A stretch of DNA of 30,380 nucleotides from Bradymonadales bacterium (GTDB lineage Bacteria; Myxococcota; Bradymonadia; REDH01). The stretch is taken from assembly GCA_947483645.1 (NCBI GenBank), contig CANKLS010000009.1, positions 1 to 30,380 of the forward strand, given 5' to 3'. The first letter of the stretch is position 1; every line of letters starts with the position of its first letter. The notes beneath the pieces were generated by a model. The model saw nothing but the letters and a program-made list of their open reading frames with translations, was not told the DNA's origin and ran no database searches. The position numbers and the translations under genes are program-made. Below are positions 1 to 7,400 of the stretch, piece after piece.

Positions 1-695
1 CGGACGAGCCACTGGGCGGGGTCGAGGTCGGCGGTGAAGTCGATGACGGAGTCGTCGGGGCAGACGCCAAAGACGACGCTGGCGGTGCGCTCGAGGCTAT
101 CGGGCGCGACGGCCCGCACCGAGAGGGTGTGGCGGCCGGGGCGGAGGCCGATGAGCGGCAGCGAGAAGGCACCCGCCGCGTCGGGGCGGATGATGCCGAG
201 TGAGCCGTTGATGCTGGAGGCGACAGCGATGTCGAAGGTGGAGAAGTCGATGGCATCGCCCGTGAGCTGGCCCGTGAGCGTGATGGCGGACGAGGTGCGG
301 AAGGCGTCGCGGTCGACGGGTGAGGTGATGGCGAAGGTCCAGGTGGGCTCGGCCGGGGTGGTGTCGATGGGCGTGGTGTCTTCGACCGTTGTGTCGACCG
401 GCGTGGTATCCGCGCCGCTGCCTGAATCGACGGGCGTGGTATCTTCGGGCGCGGTATCTTCGGGCGTGGTGTCTTCGACCGTCGCGGTGTCTGTCTCTGT
501 GGCGTCGCCCGAGCCGGAGGTGTCGGAGACCGCGCTGCTGGCGGTGCAGAGACCGTCAACGCAGGCCTGGCCCCGCTCGCAGTCGTTGTCGATGACGCAG
601 GCGGTGGCGGGCGAGAGGGTCTCGGTGCCGCAGGCGCCGAGGAGCCCTGCGGTTGCAACGAGGAGGGCAAGGGTCAGGGTCGAGACGATGCGCAT
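1..695 (-). CDS. Surface lipoprotein with Thr/Asp-rich linker and Ig-like domain (3' end missing)
   Basis: The first 231 residues are visible and the gene runs off the left edge. The N-terminus is a lipoprotein signal ending in a lipobox (LLGAC, Cys22), so the product should be lipidated and anchored in a membrane. A short Cys module follows (CVIDNDC, then CVDGLC, residues 33-50), of the kind common in myxobacterial surface proteins. Residues 58-116 form a low-complexity linker of SGSGD and VEDTTP-like repeats. Residues 118-215 look like a beta-sandwich (TFAITSPVD opening, repeated T/S-x-hydrophobic strands), possibly Ig-like. The start is ATG at 695, with GGAG eight bases upstream. It lies 90 bases behind the DUF1501 gene on the same strand and shares its linker style with the giant lipoprotein at 4492-9711. 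The function is unknown; a cell-surface or binding role is inferred. Confidence 0.8.
   Translation of the reverse strand, partial: MRIVSTLTLALLVATAGLLGACGTETLSPATACVIDNDCERGQACVDGLCTASSAVSDTSGSGDATETDTATVEDTTPEDTAPEDTTPVDSGSGADTTPVDTTVEDTTPIDTTPAEPTWTFAITSPVDRDAFRTSSAITLTGQLTGDAIDFSTFDIAVASSINGSLGIIRPDAAGAFSLPLIGLRPGRHTLSVRAVAPDSLERTASVVFGVCPDDSVIDFTADLDPAQWLV
348..524 (-). repeat. Thr/Asp-rich linker repeat in the left-edge lipoprotein
   Basis: This in-frame degenerate repeat codes residues 58-116, built from SGSGD and (V/P)EDTTP-type units. It resembles the linker repeat at 9262-9444. It is probably an extended spacer holding the folded domain away from the membrane, possibly O-glycosylated (inference). 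Confidence 0.7.
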
Positions 696-785
696 GCGAC
701 GAACTCCGCGAGAGGCCAGTTACTGCTCAGAGGATACACGACTCGTTTCGTCGACGCACCCTTTTGCCCCCGCCATTTGGAGCTA

Positions 786-2105
786 TCAGAGCGTCGCGTC
801 GAAGACGGCGAAGCCGGCGCGGATGCGCTCCACGCGGCGGACCTCGGGCACGCCGCAGGCGGCGGCGAGCGTGTGGCCGGCGGCGGCCATGGTATCGCCC
901 ACCTCGATGTCGGCGTCGACCTCGCCGCCAGCGCCCGTGATGCTGTTGATGGGGAGCGCGGAGAAGTCTCCGTTCTGGCGCTGCACGCCGCCGACAACAC
1001 AGCCTCGGACGGCCGGGCCGCTGATCATCATGACGTGGTGGTCGCCGTTGTGAGCGCGCCCATCCGGTGAGTTGTAGAGCGAGCGGCCGAAGGTGTTGAG
1101 GTTGGCGAAGGTGACCTTCGCAACGAGCGGGTCGGGGCCGCTGTGGAGCTGCTCGTCGAGGAAGGCGAGGTGGGCCGCACCGGCGGTGGTCTGCTCGGCC
1201 TCGCGCGCCAGTCCGTCGTCATCATGGTTGTCGCCGCCGAAGGGGACCTTGATGGAGACGACGGGGGTGAGTCGGAGGCGGAAGAGGGCGAGCGCGGTGA
1301 GGATCTGGTCGCGCGGCCCGTTGGCGTCGTCGGAACCGGGCGCGGCGAGGCCGGTGAGCGCGGCGCGGATCTGGAGTCCGATATCGCGGGCGGTGTTGCG
1401 CGACTGCGCATAGCGGTCGAGGAAGGCCCGCTGCGGCGCGCCAAAGTCTTCGCGCCGGTAGAGGTCGTTGATGGCTGCGTCGCGGAGCTCTGCGAGCGAC
1501 TCGAGCGAGGCGGCCTGGCCGCCGGCGGGGCTGCCGAGGAAGAGCGCGGCGACCTCCTGCGGGCGGATGGAGGGGAGCGGCCTCGAGCCGAAGGTGAGCC
1601 GCTCAGGGCCGAGCGCGATGGGCTCCTGCTGCAGCGTGCCGAGCGCGGCGGCATTCTCCTGGGCAATCATGGAGGGGAGCTGCTCGAAGCCCCGTCCGTT
1701 GGAGGAGGCGATGGCGCCGTGGAGGCCGAGGACAGCCGCCATCTCGGTGTGGGCGGCGGTATGACAGACATGGTGGAAGAAGCAGGTGCGGCTGCGGAAG
1801 CGGTCGAGCGAGGCGTCGGCCCAGGGGCTTCCTGCGAGCCAGCGCTGGCTTCCGACGCTCACCTCGGTGGCGGGCAGCAGCGGGTTGTTCATCGCGTCCG
1901 GGACGTAGGAGCCCGGCAGGTTGGCGTTGAGCGGGTCGCCATCGGAGGAGACGGAGAGGAGCAGGAAGGTTGCCTGCGCGTCGAGGGCTCCGGCGTTGGC
2001 GATGGAGGGCTTGAGCAGGAACTGGGGCGGGAGCCCGGTTGCAGCGGCGACGAGGCCCACGCGGCGGAGGAAGGAGCGGCGGTCCATGGAGGGGTTTGGC
2101 TTCAC
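786..2105 (-). CDS. Tat-exported DUF1501-like protein
   Basis: The product is 439 residues. A twin-arginine signal sits near the N-terminus (DRRSFLRRVGL, Arg9-Arg10), followed by a hydrophobic stretch and an ANAGA cleavage-like site, so folded export by Tat is expected. DUF1501 hallmarks are visible: a D-N-H motif at residues 292-294, corresponding to the family's DTH, and a C-terminal GR-x-H..DHHVMM..GPAVRGCVVGG block around 349-373 (family form GRDHW...GGGV.GG). DUF1501 proteins have a sulfatase/phosphatase-like fold but no settled activity. I chose the GTG start at 2105 because GGAG lies seven bases upstream and it overlaps the preceding stop as GTGA; the ATG at 2087 has no SD. The partner is the heme lipoprotein just upstream, echoing the known pairing of DUF1501/DUF1552 proteins with DUF1588-type proteins. 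The substrate is unknown. Confidence 0.8.
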   Translation of the reverse strand: MKPNPSMDRRSFLRRVGLVAAATGLPPQFLLKPSIANAGALDAQATFLLLSVSSDGDPLNANLPGSYVPDAMNNPLLPATEVSVGSQRWLAGSPWADASLDRFRSRTCFFHHVCHTAAHTEMAAVLGLHGAIASSNGRGFEQLPSMIAQENAAALGTLQQEPIALGPERLTFGSRPLPSIRPQEVAALFLGSPAGGQAASLESLAELRDAAINDLYRREDFGAPQRAFLDRYAQSRNTARDIGLQIRAALTGLAAPGSDDANGPRDQILTALALFRLRLTPVVSIKVPFGGDNHDDDGLAREAEQTTAGAAHLAFLDEQLHSGPDPLVAKVTFANLNTFGRSLYNSPDGRAHNGDHHVMMISGPAVRGCVVGGVQRQNGDFSALPINSITGAGGEVDADIEVGDTMAAAGHTLAAACGVPEVRRVERIRAGFAVFDATL

Positions 2106-4429
2106 AGTCCGACTCCAAGAACATCGGGAGAGACGCAGCCCATGACGAAGGCCGACTGGAGGGCGGTGATGGCGGTTGCGCCGGCATCGCGTGCCGCAGC
2201 GTAGTGGCCGAAGAGGGCGCTGACGGCGGCGCGGTGGCGCGGATGCGAGGGCGGCAGGCCCATGAGCTTTTCGACGATGCGGGAGAGCGTGAGCGCGGAG
2301 TCGTCGGCGGGGAAGAGCGCTGACGAGGAGGTGGAGACGATGGCCGGCAGCGTCGCAACGGTGCGGCAGAAGGCCTCGGCGGCTGCGAACTGGAAGAGGT
2401 TGGGATCGACGGTGATGAGGGGGGCCGCGGCGCCGCGGACGAAGGAGTCGGCGGGGATGAGGCCGAGCGCCGCGGAGACGCCGGACGAGGCGCAGACGTC
2501 GGTGGCGAGTCGCTGCTCGAGGAGGTGGCAGAAGGTCTGCTGGCGGGCGATGGCGATGCCGACGGGGTGGCTGCCTGACTGGAGCGTGGGGGCGAGGCCG
2601 GTGGTGAGGGGCGAGGTTATGACCTCGGCGACGAGGGTGCGGAACTGGTAGCCGCGCTCGCGGAAGACGGTGGCGATGCGCTGGAACTCGGGGTCTCCCT
2701 CGTCGCAGGCGGTGCCGTTGGCCCAGGCGCAGACATGCTGGGTCCAGGCGGTGGCGAAGCGGGGGTGCTCAGCAAGCGTCTCCGCGAAGCCGTCGAGCCC
2801 CTCGGCCTCCGATTGCACGCCGAGGAAGGCGAAGGAGGGCTGCAGCGAGGGGCCGGACTCGCGCGGGAACTGCGCGGTGGTCATGGCGGTGGAGAAGTAG
2901 AGCCGCATGGGGTCGATGAGGCGGTGACAGGCGTAGCAGTCGGTGCTCGCGATGGTGTGGGCAACATCGAGGCCGGCGTCGCTGGTGGCCTCGGTGGCGT
3001 CGCCGGCGGCGAGGCCGGCGCCAAGCGCTCCGATGAGGGCCTGGTGGGTGGTGACGCGGAAGTCGTTGTCGACGTTGGTGCGCCAGTTGATGCGGAAGCC
3101 GAGGGTGGAGAAGAAGCCGACACGGGGGACGCGGACGCCGATGGTCTGCGCGGTTCGGAGGGCGGCAACGTCGTAGAAGGGGGTGACGGCCTGGCCGGGG
3201 ACAAGCTGCACGGTGCGGAAGTCGGTGTAGTCCTCGGGGCGGATGAGGGGCGCGTCGAGGTTGTAGGAGTTGGCGCTCTGGCAGGGGATGCGGCCGAAGA
3301 GCATGGGGAGCAGCGCAGTGCTGCTCACGGTGTAGCCGGCGCCGGAGGGGCTGGTGTTGATCACGCAGGTGCGGCCGGTGGGGGGCGGGAAGATCCAGCG
3401 CCTGTCGGCGGCGGCCTGCCCGTCGGAGGGCGGCGTGGCGCCGGACAGGGTGACGGTATGGGAGATCTGCCGCTCTGCGGCGAGCGTCTCGAACCAGGCG
3501 AGGATGACGAGCTCGGCGGTGCTGACGACGAACTTGCGGGTGGTGGCGATGTTGGGGAGCGGCTCGTTGCGGGCGACGACGCCCCAGGCGGTCTCGGCGG
3601 GCGAGGCGGCGATTGCGGCATCGAGCCGGCTGGATCGGAAGCGCTGCGAGCCGTCGAGGATGTCGAGCACCGAGCCCTGGAGCTGGGTGCGGAGAGCGAC
3701 GGCGAAGAGGTCTTTGGCGGCGACCTCGAAGGCGTCGTCGCGGACCCAGCCGTCGACGAGGGTGCGGAGGCCGTCGGGGCCGCTGCGGGCGGTGGCGAGA
3801 TCTTCGTCGGTCACAGAGCCGCCGTGGAGGAGCGCCTTGGCCTTGGCGACGGCGCTCTCGAGGGGCTGCGGCTCGAAGGTGGCGGCGGAGCCCTCTGCGG
3901 AACCCTCTGCGGAGGTGGCTGCAAGCTGCCGGACCCAGCCTTCGAGGCAGGCGACGTCGTCGGTCGACATGGCGGCGCCGTAGGGCGGCATGGGCGAGCC
4001 ACAGTCGGTGGCGGCATCGTAGCGGGCCGGGTCGGTCAGGCGGAGGATGAGGCTCTGCGACGGGTCATCTGCGTCGATGATATCGGCGTGACAGTCGGGG
4101 CGGAGCGAGCGCTGGCCCACGAGGCGGCTCTCGAAGTCGTTTCCGACGAGCGGCGGGGTGCTCCGGTAGGCGTCGCCGTGGCAGCCGGAGGTGGTGCAGC
4201 CGTTGCGCTCGAAGAGAGCCTCGATTTCGCAGGGAGCGATCGTATCGGGGGCTGTTGCGGTGTCGACGCTGCCGTCCGCGTCGACCGTTGTCGAGGTGTC
4301 GGTCGAGGGCAGGCCACCCGTATCGAAGTTGTAGCCAGCGTCACCACCGCCCTCCGATGATCCCGAGCAGCCGATCGCGAGCAGCGCGAAGAGCAGCGGA
4401 AGACAGAGGATGTGGAGCGACTTTCGCAT
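2102..4429 (-). CDS. c-type heme lipoprotein, DUF1588/DUF1585-like
   Basis: The product is 775 residues with a lipoprotein signal (LAIGC, Cys21) and a Thr/Asp linker (residues 36-63). The N-terminal domain carries an unusual CX4CH heme-type motif (CTTSGCH, residues 78-84). This is followed by a Met-Pro-Pro motif (147-149) and CLEGWV (161-166), the order seen in c-type cytochrome domains. A second motif, CYACHRLIDP (Cys498-His502), matches the NPxCAxCHxxIDP signature of DUF1588 in planctomycete/myxococcal proteins. A C-terminal FRTLVAEVITSPL segment matches the DUF1585 style. Such proteins are presumed redox or surface proteins without a proven reaction. The gene is translationally coupled to the DUF1501 gene (4-base overlap) and lies 62 bases after the giant lipoprotein. 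The SD is weak (AGGTAGG). The domain assignment is from motifs only. Confidence 0.8.
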   Translation of the reverse strand: MRKSLHILCLPLLFALLAIGCSGSSEGGGDAGYNFDTGGLPSTDTSTTVDADGSVDTATAPDTIAPCEIEALFERNGCTTSGCHGDAYRSTPPLVGNDFESRLVGQRSLRPDCHADIIDADDPSQSLILRLTDPARYDAATDCGSPMPPYGAAMSTDDVACLEGWVRQLAATSAEGSAEGSAATFEPQPLESAVAKAKALLHGGSVTDEDLATARSGPDGLRTLVDGWVRDDAFEVAAKDLFAVALRTQLQGSVLDILDGSQRFRSSRLDAAIAASPAETAWGVVARNEPLPNIATTRKFVVSTAELVILAWFETLAAERQISHTVTLSGATPPSDGQAAADRRWIFPPPTGRTCVINTSPSGAGYTVSSTALLPMLFGRIPCQSANSYNLDAPLIRPEDYTDFRTVQLVPGQAVTPFYDVAALRTAQTIGVRVPRVGFFSTLGFRINWRTNVDNDFRVTTHQALIGALGAGLAAGDATEATSDAGLDVAHTIASTDCYACHRLIDPMRLYFSTAMTTAQFPRESGPSLQPSFAFLGVQSEAEGLDGFAETLAEHPRFATAWTQHVCAWANGTACDEGDPEFQRIATVFRERGYQFRTLVAEVITSPLTTGLAPTLQSGSHPVGIAIARQQTFCHLLEQRLATDVCASSGVSAALGLIPADSFVRGAAAPLITVDPNLFQFAAAEAFCRTVATLPAIVSTSSSALFPADDSALTLSRIVEKLMGLPPSHPRHRAAVSALFGHYAAARDAGATAITALQSAFVMGCVSPDVLGVGL
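2924..2938 (-). other. CX2CH heme-binding motif codons
   Basis: These codons specify CYACH (residues 498-502) of the 775-residue lipoprotein, within the DUF1588-like CHRLIDP signature. His502 would be the proximal heme ligand if heme is bound. Confidence 0.65.
4178..4198 (-). other. CX4CH heme-type motif codons
   Basis: These codons specify CTTSGCH (residues 78-84) of the 775-residue lipoprotein. The spacing is four residues rather than the usual two. A Met-Pro-Pro about 63 residues later is a plausible distal ligand. Confidence 0.55.
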
Positions 4430-4491
4430 GGATTTTGCCTACCTGCGACGGGTTGCCGGAGCAAGCGCGGCGGAGGCCCGTGCAGGGATTG

Positions 4492-7400
4492 TCACGGAAT
4501 GCAGAGACCGGTGTCGCAGGCGAGGCAGGCGGCGCCGTCGTAGAGCGAAGAGGTGCAGCTGTCGGGCGAGGTGCAGGCCGCGAGGGCGCTGAAGACGAGG
4601 TCGTCGAGGTAGAACATGCGGTCGTCGTTCGGGTAGTTTCCGGACGAAGTGAGCGTTGAGTACTGCCAGACAAACTCGTGCCGGCCGGCGGTCACGGGGA
4701 CCGATGTGGTCTCCCAGAGCGTGGAGGCGCCGGTCCACGTTGCGATCGCTGTCGAGGGCGTGAGCACGGCGCCCGGATCCACGTAGAAGTAGGTGGCATC
4801 GTTCGTGGCCGTGCCGGTCGTCATGCGCCGGAGGTAGGCGAAGGAGAGCGTGCCGTCTGCCGGCAGGTCGATGCTGAGCCGCAGGATTCCCTGCCGACCG
4901 TTGCCCACGCGGCCAACCCGGGCCGCAGTGCTGCCGGGTGTGCGGGGCCGGTCGGTGGTGGTGGTCCAGAGCACCTGACCGGTGGTGGTGAAGAGCGAGA
5001 AAGCGTCGGGACGTTCGAAGTCGATCTGGCCAGGGTTGGTAAGGCCGCCGCACTCGCCGCCCGCGCAGAACTGGTTGCTGGAGGTGCCGCAGCTGGCGCA
5101 GTCGGGGCGGCCCGTCGAGACGCAGAGGCCGCTGTTGCAGGTGGCGTCGAGGCAGTCTGCGGTGTCGCCGTCGCAGGAGAGGCCGTCGGGGAGCGGCTGG
5201 GAGAGACAGCTGCCGGCGGCGCAGGTGGCGCCCATGCAGTCTGCGGCCTCGCTGTCGCAGCTGGCGCCGTCGACACGGAGCGGGCAGAGCTGGCAGTTGC
5301 CGCCGTCGTAGCCTTGGGCGCCGCAGGCGTCGCCGCCGCAGGCGGTGGCGTCGCCGGCCGCGATCACATCGATCCAGGCGGCGTTGTCGCCCACCGCGGC
5401 CGCGGCGCTGCGCGTGAAGCGCCACTCCATGTTGTGGCTGCCCGCAGCGAGCGGGTAGTTGGCGCTGGTCCAGGCCCGCTCGCCGCCAGCGCTGAGCTTC
5501 TCGACGCCGTCGACGAAGAACTTGAGCAGGTCGCCGGTACCGGCAGAAACGCGGTAGTCGAAGGTCACAGCTCCGGGCGAGGCGAGCGTTACGCCGGCGC
5601 GGAAGGAGCTGGTCGCGCCCGCCGCGATGGTGCCGCTGCGGTAGGCCATGCCACCCTGCGAGGGCGCGCTGGCGTCGCGGCTCCACGTGGCTGTTGAGCC
5701 GGGTGTGATGGCGGTCGTCACGCTGTCTTCAAAGTCCTCGAAGAGGCCCTCGGAGCCCACGCCGCCGCAGCGGCCGCCAACGCAGACGTCGGTGCCGCCC
5801 GCGCAGAGCGTGCAGTCGGGCGCCGGTGCGTCGCAGGCCACGCAGCTACCGCCGGAGAGCACGGAGATGCCGCAGGAATCGGCACCGCAGGCGTTGGAGC
5901 TTCCGATGACAATGTCGTCGATCCAGACCGCGTCGCTGCCGCCCGCGCTGGCCGCATCCTTGGCGTAACTCCAGGTGAGCGTGTGGACGCCGGCCGTGAG
6001 GGCTCCCTCGAAGCGGGTCCAGACGCCAAGGCCCGACCAGCGGCCCTGCTGGACGCCGTCGACCGAGAAGGTGAGGTAGTCGGCGTTGAGCTCGCTGCTG
6101 GTGAGCAGCCAGAAGGAGTAGGACTGGCCGGGGCCGGCCGTCACCGAGAGCGAAGCGGAATGGGTGGTGCTGACGGCCGTGATAGGCGATCGCAGCGAGG
6201 CGCCGCCAGACTGCCGGTTGGTGGTGTCGACGAACCATGTGTTGCCCGACATGGTGAAGGGGGTCGTCGCGGTGGAGCCCTCGAAGCCGTAGCGCTGGGC
6301 GCCCGAGATGCTCTGGCAGGTTCCGCCGCCGCAGAGGCCGTCGCCCGCAGCGCCGCAGATGGAGCAGTCGGCGACGGGCTGCGGCTGGCAGCGGCCGGCG
6401 ACGCAGGAGGCTGCCTGGCAGTCGCTGAAGTCGGTGTCGCAGTTGGTGCCGTCGTCGAGCGGGACGGCGGAGCAGACGCCGTCGATGCAGGCGCCGGCGT
6501 TGCAGGCGTCGTCGAGGCCGGGGCAGGCTGTGCCATTGTCGACGGGGAAGCCGGTGCAGCTGCCGTCAACACAAGCGCCCACATTGCAGGGGTCGTCGGC
6601 GCCGACGCAGTCGGTGCCGTTGGAGACGGCCTGCGGGGCGCAGCGGCCGGCGGCGCAAACGCCCAGGTTGCAGTCGGTGGGGTCGTTCTCGCATGCGAGC
6701 CCCTCGAAGGAGAGGTCGCAGGAGACGCAGGCTGTGCCGTCAAAGACCGAGTCGCCGCAGGCATTTCCCGCGCACCGGTTGCCCGCGTCGGCGATGGTGA
6801 TGTCGTCTATCCAGACCGCATCCGAGCCCACGGCGCCGCTGCCATCCTTGCGGTAGGCGAACTCGATGGTGGTGGCGCCGGCAGGCAGCGGACGGGTTAC
6901 CTGGGTCCAGGCGGTGTCGCCGCTCCAGGTGGTGGCGTCGTCGGTGCCGTTGATGACGAGGAAGAGCTTATCGAAGCTCGATTCGCTGCTCGTCCGAAGC
7001 CAGAAGGTGAGGGTCGAGGCACGATCGAGCGTGAGGCTCAGCGTCGCACGCGACCGCTGGCTGTCGGCGATTGTCCCCGACTTCATCGCGGAGGTTCCGC
7101 TGTGGGGGGCGACGGTGCTGAGGGCCCAGGGCGTTGCCCCCTGCATGCGGAAGGCGGCGAGGTCTGCGGCATTCTCAAAGCCGTAGGCCAGGTCGCTGCT
7201 GACGCCGCCGCAGAGGCCGCCGGCACAGAACTCAGCGCCGCCGGCGCAGGTGGTGCAGTCGGAGAGCGGCGTGATGGCGCAGGTACCGTCGGAGCAGCTG
7301 CCCACGGAGCACTCCGAGCCCGACGCGCAGTTGGTGCCATTCTCCACCGGGTTGGCCACGCAGGCTCCGCTGAAGCAGCTGTTGCTGCTACAGTCGCCGG

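Noticed and set aside
1761..1782. CFFHHVCH (residues 108-115) in the DUF1501 protein as a possible heme site
   Set aside because: The spacing is CX5CH, the segment aligns with a His-rich DUF1501 region, and there is no Met ligand motif nearby.
2735..4360. A 541-codon plus-strand frame rich in Gly/Glu/Val opposite the heme lipoprotein
   Set aside because: Composition is repetitive and without motifs; the minus strand has a lipobox, heme motifs and family signatures.
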